This document shows, in pieces, positions 8,305-17,321 of a stretch of 64,000 nucleotides of DNA (position 1 is the stretch's first letter; every line of letters starts with the position of its first letter). Under the pieces are notes generated by a model. It ran no database searches. It had not been told where the DNA came from and saw only the letters and a program-made list of their open reading frames with translations. The translations under genes were made by a program, and so were the position numbers. The DNA is from an uncultured Lachnospiraceae bacterium (GTDB taxonomy: Bacteria; Bacillota; Clostridia; Lachnospirales; Lachnospiraceae), in contig CACXFB010000061.1 of the NCBI GenBank assembly GCA_902766825.1, positions 1 to 64,000 of the forward strand, given 5' to 3'.

Positions 8305-9066
8305 CTAATAATCATACCCGATATTTCTAAACTTTGCGTATCTTTCATCTGTCAGTTTTCCAACGGGAATTTTATTTAGCTTTATCAACTGTTCTTCTAT
8401 CTGAGTCGCCAATTTCTTCATCGGAATGTCTTCACATATTTTATCGATAAGTCCTCTTTCGTAAAGCTTCTTTGCAGTGAGTGCAAGTGCGTCTGCTGCC
8501 TCATCGGCTTTCTTTGTGTTCTTCCAAAGGATATTAGCGCAGCTTTCCGGTGACACAACGCAAAAATATGCATCATGCTTCATCCAGATTACATCCGAGT
8601 GACACAAAGCAAGCGCACCGCCACTTCCACCTTCTCCGATTAACATCGATAAAATCGGAGTCTTTAGCGTTGACATCTCGTACAGGTTATGTGCAATTGC
8701 TCTTCCCTGTCCGCGCTCTTCCGCGTCAACTCCGCAAAATGCTCCCGCAGTATCCACAAAACAAAGTACCGGTCTGTGGAATTTCTCGGCCTGCTTCATA
8801 AGCCTTAGCGCTTTTCTGTATCCTTCCGGATTGGCACTTCCGAAGTTATGATATATTCGGTCGTTAACGTCCTTGCCTTTTTCTATTCCGATTACAGTTA
8901 CAGGCGTATTGCCCACATAGCCGATTCCGCCGATAACAGCCTTGTCATCGCCGTACAGTCTGTCGCCGTGAAATTCAATAAAGTTACTGACCACCCCTTT
9001 AATGTAATCGCCGGCAGTAAGCCTGTCATCCCTTCGCGCATTAAGAACTATATCATAATCCTTCAT
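8305..9066 (-). CDS. accA: Acetyl-CoA carboxylase carboxyltransferase subunit alpha
   Basis: 253 residues, a compact AccA lacking part of the N-terminal region seen in the ~320-residue E. coli form. With AccD it transfers carboxyl from carboxybiotin to acetyl-CoA, giving malonyl-CoA. Recognisable crotonase-fold segments include FVDTAGAFCGVDAEERGQG and the oxyanion-forming glycine stretch IGEGGSGGALAL. It lies 38 bp after accD. Cytoplasmic, in the acc/fab operon. Confidence 0.93.
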   Translation of the reverse strand: MKDYDIVLNARRDDRLTAGDYIKGVVSNFIEFHGDRLYGDDKAVIGGIGYVGNTPVTVIGIEKGKDVNDRIYHNFGSANPEGYRKALRLMKQAEKFHRPVLCFVDTAGAFCGVDAEERGQGRAIAHNLYEMSTLKTPILSMLIGEGGSGGALALCHSDVIWMKHDAYFCVVSPESCANILWKNTKKADEAADALALTAKKLYERGLIDKICEDIPMKKLATQIEEQLIKLNKIPVGKLTDERYAKFRNIGYDY

Positions 9067-9104
9067 ACTAACCTCCGTATCAAAGTCATGCTATAAAAAC
9101 ATTT

Positions 9105-9929
9105 TTAACTATGAATTCTAAGTATTTTTTCTATCGTTTCTTTCTGAACATTGCGGGGAACAATCTTGTCCACAAAACCACATTCAAGCACCCGCTCCGC
9201 CCTCTGAAAATTCTTTGGAAGCGGTGCATTTAATGTCTTTTCCACAACTCTTGGTCCGGCAAATCCAAGCCTTGCACCGGGCTCAGCTAGTGTTATGTCG
9301 GAAAGCATCGCAAAGCTTGCCATAACTCCTCCTGTTGTAGGGTTAGTAAGAAGATTAATATAAAGATTTCCCGCATCGGAATGCTTCTTTACCGCAGCCG
9401 AAACTTTGGACATCTGCATCAGCGAAATCATTCCCTCCTGCATTCTTGCACCGCCGGATACCGTAACGCCGATTACCGGAAGTGATTTTTTTGTTGCAAA
9501 CTCAAAGAGTCTTGTTATCTTTTCACCGACAATTGCCCCCATGGATCCCATCATAAAATAAGAATCCATGGCAAATATACACACTTTTATTTTCCCTATT
9601 TCACCTACACCGCAAATTACACCTTCATTTTCCCTGCTTCTTTCCATCGCATCACTTAACTTTTTATCGTATTCAGGGAAATTCAAAATGTTGCGCGAAC
9701 AAAGACCTGCATCATGTTCTATAAAACTTCTTTTGTCCGTAAGCATAAGTATTCTTCTTCTGGCTCTTACCGAAAAATACGCACCGCATTCCGGACAGAC
9801 AAAATAATTCTTTCTTATCTTTGACACAGCATTTGCCGTGTTGCATTTTTTACAGGTAACTTTTCTTGTATTGCGTGGACTTCCTTCAAGTTCATTATTT
9901 GCTTTTAAAAATAAACTGTTAAATTTCAT
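9105..9929 (-). CDS. accD: Acetyl-CoA carboxylase carboxyltransferase subunit beta
   Basis: 274 residues. The N terminus carries a four-cysteine zinc ribbon (CKKCNT at ~25-30 and CPECGAYF at ~45-52) as in AccD. The carboxyltransferase core follows, with VSGGARMQEGMISLMQM and NPTTGGVMASFA. It partners AccA to make malonyl-CoA. The ATG lies 3 bp beyond the accC stop, so the two are tightly coupled. Confidence 0.94.
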   Translation of the reverse strand: MKFNSLFLKANNELEGSPRNTRKVTCKKCNTANAVSKIRKNYFVCPECGAYFSVRARRRILMLTDKRSFIEHDAGLCSRNILNFPEYDKKLSDAMERSRENEGVICGVGEIGKIKVCIFAMDSYFMMGSMGAIVGEKITRLFEFATKKSLPVIGVTVSGGARMQEGMISLMQMSKVSAAVKKHSDAGNLYINLLTNPTTGGVMASFAMLSDITLAEPGARLGFAGPRVVEKTLNAPLPKNFQRAERVLECGFVDKIVPRNVQKETIEKILRIHS

Positions 9930-9932
9930 ACA

Positions 9933-11258
9933 CTACACCTTCTGACATATAGCTGTGTCATATGTTCCACTGATAAAATCCTCATTTTCCATAAGTCTCA
10001 TGTGAAACTGTCTGTTATTATTAACTCCTGCAAGCACTAACTCCGACAGGGCACTCTTCATCTTTCTTATTGCTTCTTCTCTTGTAAATGAACTTACAAT
10101 AAGCTTGCCTAGCATTGAATCGTAGAATGGGCTTACAACGCAGTTCTGATAAAGTGCGCAGTCAAATCTTACATCGGGACCACCCGGCACATGAAGAAGA
10201 CTTACCTCTCCTCCTGTTGGAAGAAAACTTACCGGATCCTCAGCGCATATTCTGCATTCTATTGCACATTTTTTGTTGTATGAACTTACATTTTCATCGG
10301 GAAGTCTTACGCCTGCAGCAGTTCTTATCTGCCATTTAACAATGTCGATGCCGTATACCATCTCCGTAACGGAATGTTCCACCTGCAGTCTCGTGTTCAT
10401 TTCCATAAAGTAAAATTCATTGTCCTTAACAAGGTATTCCACCGTTCCAACTGTAGAATAATTAACCTGCTTGGCGAGCCTTTTCGATGCATCATACATC
10501 TTCGCTCTTAAATCCTGTGACAGACATCCTGCAGGGCATTCCTCCAATAACTTCTGATTCTTACGCTGCACGGAACAATCCCTGTCACCTAGCAGCGCAA
10601 TGTTGCCGAATTTATCTGCAAGTATCTGCACTTCCACATGTTTAACATTTTCAAGATACTTTTCCAGAAATAATGCATCGTCACCAAAAGATGCAGCCGC
10701 TTCTTTCTTCACACTGTTAAATGCATCTTCAATCTCTGATTCATCCCTTACAATTCTAATTCCTTTCCCACCGCCTCCGGCTCTGGCTTTAAGTATTACG
10801 GGATATCCGATATCAGCTGCACTTGTTTTTGCCATTGCCACATCTTCTAAAATATCGCTTCCTTTTATGACCGGCACTCCGGCACTTATAGCGATACTCC
10901 TTGCGATTTCTTTGTGGCCCATCTTTCGTATTACATCCGCATCCGGTCCGATAAAATCAATCCCGTTCTGCTCACACATACGCGCAAACTCCGGATTTTC
11001 CGAAAGCATTCCGTATCCCGGATGAATGGCTTTAACACCTGTGTTTAGCGCAACAGTCATAATTGCATTCATGTTAAGATAACTGTCCGATGACCTTGCC
11101 CCTCCTATGCAGTAACTTTCATCTGCCATTTCTGTGTGGAGTGCATCCCCATCTGCATCAGAATATACTGCAACTGTCTTTATTCCCATCTCCTTGCAGG
11201 TACGGATTATCCTAACTGCAACCTCGCCGCGATTGGCTATCAGAATCTTTGAATACAC
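9933..11258 (-). CDS. accC: Acetyl-CoA carboxylase, biotin carboxylase subunit
   Basis: 441 residues from a GTG start at 11258, chosen because AAGGTG lies 6 bases upstream and the protein then begins MYSKILIANRGEVAVRI like other AccC proteins. The longer frame to 11303 would overlap fabZ. It carboxylates the biotin on AccB using ATP and bicarbonate. An ATP-grasp fold is evident from the glycine-rich RAGGGGKGIRIV loop (~165), EKYLENVKHVEVQI, MEMNTRLQVEHSVTE and the biotin-carboxylase C-terminal domain. Length matches the usual ~445. Confidence 0.94.
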   Translation of the reverse strand: MYSKILIANRGEVAVRIIRTCKEMGIKTVAVYSDADGDALHTEMADESYCIGGARSSDSYLNMNAIMTVALNTGVKAIHPGYGMLSENPEFARMCEQNGIDFIGPDADVIRKMGHKEIARSIAISAGVPVIKGSDILEDVAMAKTSAADIGYPVILKARAGGGGKGIRIVRDESEIEDAFNSVKKEAAASFGDDALFLEKYLENVKHVEVQILADKFGNIALLGDRDCSVQRKNQKLLEECPAGCLSQDLRAKMYDASKRLAKQVNYSTVGTVEYLVKDNEFYFMEMNTRLQVEHSVTEMVYGIDIVKWQIRTAAGVRLPDENVSSYNKKCAIECRICAEDPVSFLPTGGEVSLLHVPGGPDVRFDCALYQNCVVSPFYDSMLGKLIVSSFTREEAIRKMKSALSELVLAGVNNNRQFHMRLMENEDFISGTYDTAICQKV

Positions 11259-11268
11259 TCGTAACACC

Positions 11269-11694
11269 TTACCTTTCTTCCATAATGACAAACGAAAATT
11301 CACCGCTCATGCACAGTTTTCCATCCACGCTGAGCTTTCCCGAAAGCAGATACATAGGATGAGACTCCCTTATAAGTTTTGTTTCAATCTTTATAGTATC
11401 GCCCGGTTTAATTATTCCTTTAAATCTGACTTTGTTAAGCCCTGTATACAAAGGGAGCGTTCCCTCTTTTTCCATCTTATCCTTAAACATTACACAGGCT
11501 GACTGCGCCATCATTTCGCACTGGATTACGCCCGGAACAATAGGATTGCCCGGAAAATGTCCCTGCAAAAAGAACTCGTCTCCTTTTACGTGATAATACC
11601 CGACAGCTTTGCCTTCTTCCTCCAAAAAAACCTCATCAATAAGAAGCATTGGTTCCCTGTGAGGAATTATTTTCATAATATCTTCTCTGTTCAT
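11269..11694 (-). CDS. fabZ: 3-hydroxyacyl-ACP dehydratase
   Basis: 141 residues from ATG 11694 (AGGG 8 bases upstream; the frame is open further but would lie outside family length). A hot-dog fold dehydratase that removes water from 3-hydroxyacyl-ACP. The catalytic histidine is in LQGHFPGNPIVPGV, and the glutamate follows in QCEMMAQSA. The N-terminal IPHREPMLLIDEV is typical. It lies between accB and accC, an order common in Firmicutes. No fabA or fabM is present in the window. Confidence 0.94.
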   Translation of the reverse strand: MNREDIMKIIPHREPMLLIDEVFLEEEGKAVGYYHVKGDEFFLQGHFPGNPIVPGVIQCEMMAQSACVMFKDKMEKEGTLPLYTGLNKVRFKGIIKPGDTIKIETKLIRESHPMYLLSGKLSVDGKLCMSGEFSFVIMEER

Positions 11695-11710
11695 TTTATT
11701 ACCCTGCATT

Positions 11711-12193
11711 CTACTTCGAAATTTTAAACAGAACCTGATTATATTCCACAAGTTCTCCGTCTTTAGCGCACACTTCTTTTACATAGCCTTCACTTTCGGC
11801 CACGATATCATTAAGCATTTTCATTGCTTCGATTGTGCACAAAACGTCTCCCTTGTTAACATAATCACCAACATTCACAAACGGCTTATCTCCTGAGCCG
11901 GAATAAAATACTCCAAGCAAAGGTGATTTCACACTGATGGTATTTGCATCATCGGCTGCATTCTCACTTTTCACTGCCCTTTCATTGTCATCTGTTACCT
12001 GTGAAGGTGCCACTGCTTTATCTGCAACACTTTTAACGTTAACATCTGCAGCAGATACACTAACAATACCATCTGCCAAATAAGGAGCTTCCTTTTTCAT
12101 AACCATCTTAAATTCACCGTCTTTTACGGACATGTGGGTCAGCCCTAATTCTTCAAATACCTTTGCATATTCTTTTATTTCTTTTATATCCAT
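11711..12193 (-). CDS. accB: Biotin carboxyl carrier protein of acetyl-CoA carboxylase
   Basis: 160 residues. A short N-terminal domain and an Ala/Ser/Asp-rich flexible linker (~35-80) precede the biotinyl domain (~85-160). The biotinylation motif EAMKM places the modified lysine at residue 125. It shuttles carboxybiotin between AccC and AccA/AccD. The BirA ligase expected to modify it is encoded at 28820-29800. Confidence 0.95.
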   Translation of the reverse strand: MDIKEIKEYAKVFEELGLTHMSVKDGEFKMVMKKEAPYLADGIVSVSAADVNVKSVADKAVAPSQVTDDNERAVKSENAADDANTISVKSPLLGVFYSGSGDKPFVNVGDYVNKGDVLCTIEAMKMLNDIVAESEGYVKEVCAKDGELVEYNQVLFKISK

Positions 12194-12220
12194 CTTTCAT
12201 CCATCCAAACAAAATAAGAT

Positions 12221-13456
12221 TTACTCATACTTTTCAAATGCTATGCAGGCATTGTGACCGCCAAATCCGAGTGATGTGCTTATCGCATATTGCGGGTCTG
12301 CCTTAACAGCTTTATTAACAGTATAATCAAGGTCACATTCCTCATCTTTTTCTTTATAGTTAATTGTAGGAGGTATTATTCCATCCTTGAGTGCAAGAAC
12401 AGATGCTATTGCTTCAACCGCACCGGTTGCTCCCATCATATGACCTGTCATTGACTTTGTTGAACTGATGTGAAGCTTGTAAGCATTTTCTCCGAACACC
12501 TTTTTGAGTGCTTTTGTCTCCATTGCATCATTAAGGTGTGTTCCTGTTCCGTGAGCATTGACATAGATGCTCTCATCACCTTTTATTCCTGCCTCATTTA
12601 CCGTATTTCTTATTGCATTTACAGCGCCTTCTCCTTCAGGATCCGGTGCAGTAATATGATAAGCATCGGATGTGTTTGCATATCCGGCTACCATTGCATA
12701 TATTTTTGCACCACGCTTAACGGCATGTTCGTATTCTTCAAGGACTAAAATTCCTGCCCCTTCGCCCATCACGAATCCGCCTCTTCTCTTATCAAACGGA
12801 ATACTTCCTTCATCAGGCTTATCAGCGAGATTTAGTGCCTGACAGTTGATAAATCCGGCCATTGCAAGTTCATTGATTGATGCTTCACTTCCACCTGCAA
12901 TTATCGCATCCGCATATCCGTGCTTAATAGCTCTGTACGCCTCACCGATTGTATGTGTTGATGTTGCACATGCTGTTACAATCGGAAGTGTCGGTCCCTT
13001 TGCTCCAAACTTAATGGATACCGCACCTGCTGCCATGTTGCTTATCATCATAGGTACAAAGAATGGTGATACCCTCTCAGGTCCCTTTTCATCAAGCACC
13101 CTTGTCTGACGGATGGTCGTATCAATCCCACCGATTCCTGAACCTATGTATACGCCAAGCCTTTCAGGTTCAATTTCCGTCTCAAGAATCTTACTGTCTT
13201 CAACTGCCTGAACCGATGCTGCCAGTGCATACTGCATATACAAATCAGATCTCCTGATTTCCTGCGCTGTATCGTAATAATTCTTAGGATTAAAATCCTT
13301 TACCTCGGCATCAAGACTGACTTTAAGGTTTGATGCATCAAATCTTTTGATAAAATCTATTCCGCATACGCCTTCTTTTATATTATTCCAGAAGGTTTCA
13401 ATATTATTACCTACAGGAGAAATTACTCCGATTCCGGTTACTGCTACTTTTCTCAT
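12221..13456 (-). CDS. fabF: 3-oxoacyl-ACP synthase II
   Basis: 411 residues, full length for FabF. It condenses malonyl-ACP with acyl-ACP in each elongation cycle. The catalytic triad is visible as Cys in VTACATSTHTIG (~163), His in VNAHGTGTHLND (~300) and His in KSMTGHMMGATG (~337). The GFGGHNACIAF C terminus is typical. No FabH lies in the operon, so chain initiation must come from elsewhere in the genome or from FabF itself. Confidence 0.95.
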   Translation of the reverse strand: MRKVAVTGIGVISPVGNNIETFWNNIKEGVCGIDFIKRFDASNLKVSLDAEVKDFNPKNYYDTAQEIRRSDLYMQYALAASVQAVEDSKILETEIEPERLGVYIGSGIGGIDTTIRQTRVLDEKGPERVSPFFVPMMISNMAAGAVSIKFGAKGPTLPIVTACATSTHTIGEAYRAIKHGYADAIIAGGSEASINELAMAGFINCQALNLADKPDEGSIPFDKRRGGFVMGEGAGILVLEEYEHAVKRGAKIYAMVAGYANTSDAYHITAPDPEGEGAVNAIRNTVNEAGIKGDESIYVNAHGTGTHLNDAMETKALKKVFGENAYKLHISSTKSMTGHMMGATGAVEAIASVLALKDGIIPPTINYKEKDEECDLDYTVNKAVKADPQYAISTSLGFGGHNACIAFEKYE

Positions 13457-13473
13457 ATCAACCTCTCTAACTG

Positions 13474-14214
13474 CTAAATGTACATTCCGCCGTCAACCTT
13501 AATAACCTCTCCGGTTATGTAAGATGAACTGTCCGTTGCAAGGAACAATGCCAGCCCTGCCACATCCTGTGGTGTTCCCATTCTTCCGATAGCTATCATT
13601 TTCTTCATTTCATTTTTTTGCTCCTCTGACAGATTATCCGTCATACGGGTTGTTATAAATCCCGGAGCAATTGCGTTGCACCTTATATTTTTTCTTCCGT
13701 ATTCTTTTGCTATTGTCTTTGTAAACCCTATTATTCCGGCTTTTGATGCACTGTAGGCCGCCTGTCCCGTGTTGCCCATAAGCCCTACAACCGAACTGAT
13801 ATTAATTATGCTCCCCTTCTTATTTCTCATCATATTTCTAATAAATGCCTGAGTTATATATATGGTCCCTTTAAGGTTGGTATCGATGACATCATCAAGT
13901 TCTTCTTTTTTCATGGAAATGAGTAAGGCGTCCTTATTCATTCCCGCATTATTAACAAGAATGTCAACATTACCAAAGTCCGTTAAGATGCACTGCGCAA
14001 TAATGGTTGTCTGTTTTTCATCCCTTATATCACATACATAACTTTTTGCATTGATTCCAAGTGCGCAAAGCTCACTAACCGTCTCCTTAAGGCTTTCACT
14101 CTCATGAGAAGCAATTACAGCGACATCTGCATGATTCTTTGCATACTCCAATGCTATCTGTCTTCCTATACCTCTTGCCCCTCCTGTTACTACTGCTACC
14201 TTTCCTTTTAACAT
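13474..14214 (-). CDS. fabG: 3-oxoacyl-ACP reductase
   Basis: 246 residues, a short-chain dehydrogenase. It reduces 3-ketoacyl-ACP with NADPH. The nucleotide-binding motif TGGARGIGRQ lies at ~10, NNAG at ~90, the catalytic Ser in INISSVVGLMG and the YxxxK motif as YSASKAG. It overlaps the fabD stop by 7 bp and is followed 17 bp later by fabF. Confidence 0.94.
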   Translation of the reverse strand: MLKGKVAVVTGGARGIGRQIALEYAKNHADVAVIASHESESLKETVSELCALGINAKSYVCDIRDEKQTTIIAQCILTDFGNVDILVNNAGMNKDALLISMKKEELDDVIDTNLKGTIYITQAFIRNMMRNKKGSIINISSVVGLMGNTGQAAYSASKAGIIGFTKTIAKEYGRKNIRCNAIAPGFITTRMTDNLSEEQKNEMKKMIAIGRMGTPQDVAGLALFLATDSSSYITGEVIKVDGGMYI

Positions 14215-15146
14215 AAATCTTTCTCCATCTTAGAAACTGTTTCATTTAACGTGTCAACATCGCAGACATTATATATCTTCGCATTTGTAAATGTCTTTTT
14301 TACAAAGGATGACAATACTGTTCCGGGTCCGCATTCTATAAACGTATCCACGCCTGCTTCATTCATCATAACAAGTGTATCTAACCACAATACACTGTTA
14401 GAAACCTGCCTTGCCAATGTATCCGTAATACTGTCGCGTTCTTCCTTATACGGTGTTGCCGTAAGATTTGAATATACAGGTATACGAGGTGAACTGATGT
14501 CATACAGATTCTTTTGTCCAAGCTCTTCCTTTAGCCCTATTGTCGCCTCATTCATGTAAGGCGTATGGAATGGTCCGCCTACCTTAAGAGGAATGCATCT
14601 TATTCCTTCTTCCTTAAGAGTCTTAATAAATGTATTAATCTTTTCTTCTTCACCTGATACGACAATCTGTCCCGGGCAATTATAATTAACTGGATACACG
14701 TTGCATCTACCGCTAAGTTCTATAACTTTATCACGCGTTGCTCCGACAACCGCCACCATTTTTCCCGGATGTTTTTCGGCCTGACGCTGCATAAGTTCTC
14801 CTCTTTTACATACGAACTTAAATGCTTCACCTTCCTTTAAAATTCCTGCATATGTTACAGCTGCTACCTCTCCGAGTGAAAAACCTGCAACCATATCCGC
14901 ATGAATGCCCCTGTCATTAAGAGCAACTGCAGCAGCTAGATCAACCAGAAACATAAGTGGCTGGGTGTTTTTTGTTACGGTAAGTTCATCGGCCGTACCT
15001 TCAAACATCTGTCTTAATGTATCAGGTCTCAAATCATTTGCCGCATCAAACATTTTCCTAACATTATCATTATATTCATACAGTTTTCTTCCCATTCCGG
15101 AATATTGGCTTCCCTGTCCTGCAAATAAAAATGCTATCTTTCCCAT
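14208..15146 (-). CDS. fabD: Malonyl-CoA:ACP transacylase
   Basis: 312 residues. It loads malonyl onto ACP. The N-terminal FLFAGQGSQYSGMG, the active-site serine in GFSLGEVAAV (~90) and the later histidine in GGPFHTPYM are the FabD signatures. It overlaps fabK by 13 bp and fabG by 7 bp, indicating strong translational coupling. Confidence 0.94.
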   Translation of the reverse strand: MGKIAFLFAGQGSQYSGMGRKLYEYNDNVRKMFDAANDLRPDTLRQMFEGTADELTVTKNTQPLMFLVDLAAAVALNDRGIHADMVAGFSLGEVAAVTYAGILKEGEAFKFVCKRGELMQRQAEKHPGKMVAVVGATRDKVIELSGRCNVYPVNYNCPGQIVVSGEEEKINTFIKTLKEEGIRCIPLKVGGPFHTPYMNEATIGLKEELGQKNLYDISSPRIPVYSNLTATPYKEERDSITDTLARQVSNSVLWLDTLVMMNEAGVDTFIECGPGTVLSSFVKKTFTNAKIYNVCDVDTLNETVSKMEKDLC

Positions 15147-16081
15147 AGACTGCTCCTATCTTTCATAAGTACATCTGCCTGCCCGTAGATTCTCTTAATA
15201 ATGGCCTCGCAGCTTTCCTTATTTTCTACAAGTCCCGCTATCTGACCGCACATACATGAACCGTTGGTAACGTCTCCTTCAACAGCTGCAAGTCTAAGGG
15301 TACCTGCTCCCATCTTTTCAAGTTCATCATCAGACACTACTGAATTCATTTCTTTCATTGCAAAATCTCTTGTCATCCTGTTCTTTAAAGCTCTTACCGG
15401 ATGTCCAAGTTTCTTGCCTGTTACAATGGTATCTCTGTCTTTTGCTTTAATGACTTTTTCCTTATAGTTGTCATGGACGCGGCATTCATCGGCTACAAGA
15501 AATGCTGTTCCCATCTGCACACCGCATGCACCAAGCATAAATGCTGCAGCCATTCCTCTTCCGTCTGCAATTCCGCCTGCGGCAATAACAGGTATATTTA
15601 CAGCATCAGCTACCTGTGGCACAAGTGCCATTGTCGTTGTCTCTCCCACATGTCCGCCGGATTCGCATCCTTCCGCTATGACAGCCGATGCACCTTCCTT
15701 TTCCATCATGCGTGCAAGAGCAACACTTGCCACAACAGGGATTACTTTTACATTCGCAGCCTTTAACTGTTCCATGTATTTTGCAGGATTACCTGCTCCC
15801 GTAGTTACAACAGGTACTTTTTCTTCACATACAACCTTAACAGCTTCTTCTATGTAAGGGCTCATAAGCATAAGGTTTACTCCAAATGGTCTGTCTGTCA
15901 TCTGTCTTGCTTTTTGTATCTGTTCCCTTAGCTGTTCACCGTTAGAGTTCATCGCAGCAATAATTCCTAGACCGCCGGCATTAGATACTGCAGATGCAAG
16001 ATGTGCATCCGCTATCCATGCCATGCCGCCCTGAAAAACCGGGTATCTGATGTCAAGCATTTCACATATTTTATTTGCCAT
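15134..16081 (-). CDS. fabK: Enoyl-ACP reductase II, FMN type
   Basis: 315 residues from ATG 16081 (GGAGG with 6-base spacing; an in-frame GTG just before it is less likely). A TIM-barrel flavoprotein of the NPD/FabK family that performs the last reduction of each elongation cycle. GGMAWIADAHLASAVSNAGGLG at the N terminus (split reading of the flavin-site region), GCESGGHVG and GGIADGRGMAAAFMLGA are typical FabK segments. FabK enzymes are generally insensitive to triclosan. The gene lies 18 bp after acpP and starts the enzyme run. Confidence 0.9.
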   Translation of the reverse strand: MANKICEMLDIRYPVFQGGMAWIADAHLASAVSNAGGLGIIAAMNSNGEQLREQIQKARQMTDRPFGVNLMLMSPYIEEAVKVVCEEKVPVVTTGAGNPAKYMEQLKAANVKVIPVVASVALARMMEKEGASAVIAEGCESGGHVGETTTMALVPQVADAVNIPVIAAGGIADGRGMAAAFMLGACGVQMGTAFLVADECRVHDNYKEKVIKAKDRDTIVTGKKLGHPVRALKNRMTRDFAMKEMNSVVSDDELEKMGAGTLRLAAVEGDVTNGSCMCGQIAGLVENKESCEAIIKRIYGQADVLMKDRSSLWER

Positions 16082-16099
16082 CACGAACCTCCGCCTATT

Positions 16100-16321
16100 T
16101 TATTTATTCTCTATATACTCTGCTAATTTATCAATTGTATTAAGTTCCTGTGAAAGTTCAATCTTGCAATCAAGCTCTTCCTCAATCTGCATTACAAGTT
16201 CCATAATGTCCAAAGAGTCAAGTCCGATTTCAGTAAATGTCTTAGATGTTGAAATCTCTGATTCTTCCTTATCCATGTACTCAGCAATAATTCTTACAAT
16301 AGTTTCCTTTTTCTGTTCCAT
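16100..16321 (-). CDS. acpP: Acyl carrier protein
   Basis: 73 residues, acidic, four-helix carrier. The phosphopantetheine attachment site is Ser36 in GLDSLDIMELV. It is the first gene of the fab operon and carries the growing acyl chain. Transcription should start about 65 bases upstream from the MerR-type promoter. Confidence 0.95.
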   Translation of the reverse strand: MEQKKETIVRIIAEYMDKEESEISTSKTFTEIGLDSLDIMELVMQIEEELDCKIELSQELNTIDKLAEYIENK

Positions 16322-16368
16322 AATAAAATCTCCTTCTGAATGATAAGTTTATTTATTTCCAAATTTTA

Positions 16369-16396
16369 TTGAAAATATTAAGTTCTATGCTATAAT
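16369..16396 (+). promoter_or_regulatory. Sigma-A promoter of the MerR gene, facing the fab promoter
   Basis: TTGAAA (16369-16374) and TATAAT (16391-16396) with a 16-bp spacer on the plus strand. The -10 overlaps the -10 of the fab promoter and the predicted start falls in the palindrome at 16402-16416, so a bound regulator would probably repress its own gene. Confidence 0.65.
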
Positions 16397-16422
16397 AATC
16401 CTGGGGGTAACCCCCAAGTCAA
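16392..16422 (-). promoter_or_regulatory. MerR-type promoter of the fab operon with palindromic operator
   Basis: Read on the minus strand, TTGACT (16417-16422) and TATTAT (16392-16397) are separated by 19 bp. The 15-bp palindrome TGGGGGTTACCCCCA lies between them. A 19-20 bp spacer with a dyad in it is the hallmark of promoters that MerR-family proteins activate by DNA distortion. The divergent MerR gene starts 18 bp away, making it the obvious candidate regulator. Confidence 0.8.
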
Positions 16423-16439
16423 CAAAGATTTTTAGGAAA

Positions 16440-17318
16440 ATGTGTAGATTAATAATGAAAAAACAATTATTTGATGATAATAACTTTGAAAATTACAAAA
16501 AAGAATACAATCTGAGCGTGGGACAATTTGCAAAACTATGTGGTACCACAAGGGATACTTTAAGACATTATTATGAGACCGGAATACTTATACCAAGAAC
16601 TGATGAGAACAACGGATATCATTATTATTCACCTTCGCAGGTTAGCTCTTTTTATTTTATTACAACATTTAGACAGGCCGGCTGTTCCCTTAAAGAGATT
16701 GAAGAAATAATTCACAGTACTGACAAAACAGATATACGCTCAATTGCCACAAGTAAACTTGTTGAAATGCAGCGTGAACTTTTTGTACTTCATAACAAGA
16801 TTGCATCTCTTAATCTGGGACTGTGGCTGCTTGAAAAGCATGAAGACAACAAAAATAAAGGACCCCAAATTGAGGTCCTAAATAACATAAGTGTCGCTGT
16901 TACAAAGATTGAAGCAAAGAAAAATGCGCATCACACAAAGGATATTGCAAAAGAACTTATGAAGCATATCAATACCGCAAGAACCGAACAGAACATCTCT
17001 GTCTTTCCAACCGGAGCTACAATATCATACGATGACCTTTGCATGAAAAACTATGTCTATAACAACATAATCAGTCTGTCTATACATCCGGCCGACGGCA
17101 TTAACACATTTGAACTTCCTTCAAATACTGTTGTAAGCTGTTATCACAATCACGCCAATGATGACATCCGTCTGACATACAAAAAAATTATAGATTTTAT
17201 CAATTCAAATAATCTTAAAGTATGCTCTGACCTTCACATCATCAGCCTGATTAACCTGTATGACAATCAAAACCGCCATACATATTTTAAATATCTTTTT
17301 ATATGCGTTAACAAATAA
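16440..17318 (+). CDS. MerR family regulator, divergent from the fab operon
   Basis: 292 residues. Residues ~20-95 form the MerR winged-helix domain (LSVGQFAKLCGTTRDTLRHY, then YYSPSQVSSFYFITTFRQAG and a short coiled helix). The ~170-residue C-terminal part looks like a GyrI/AraC-effector type ligand-binding domain, which suggests a small hydrophobic or acyl ligand (inference). There is no Cys pair typical of metal-sensing MerR members. The start is unsure: AGGA is only 2 bases from ATG 16440 and 17 bases from ATG 16455. Its position and the operator at 16402-16416 indicate it controls the fab operon and itself. Confidence 0.85.
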   Translation: MCRLIMKKQLFDDNNFENYKKEYNLSVGQFAKLCGTTRDTLRHYYETGILIPRTDENNGYHYYSPSQVSSFYFITTFRQAGCSLKEIEEIIHSTDKTDIRSIATSKLVEMQRELFVLHNKIASLNLGLWLLEKHEDNKNKGPQIEVLNNISVAVTKIEAKKNAHHTKDIAKELMKHINTARTEQNISVFPTGATISYDDLCMKNYVYNNIISLSIHPADGINTFELPSNTVVSCYHNHANDDIRLTYKKIIDFINSNNLKVCSDLHIISLINLYDNQNRHTYFKYLFICVNK

Positions 17319-17321
17319 ATC

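Noticed and set aside
11259..11303. Longer start for accC overlapping fabZ
   Set aside because: The extra residues do not match AccC, and the GTG at 11258 has a good ribosome binding site.
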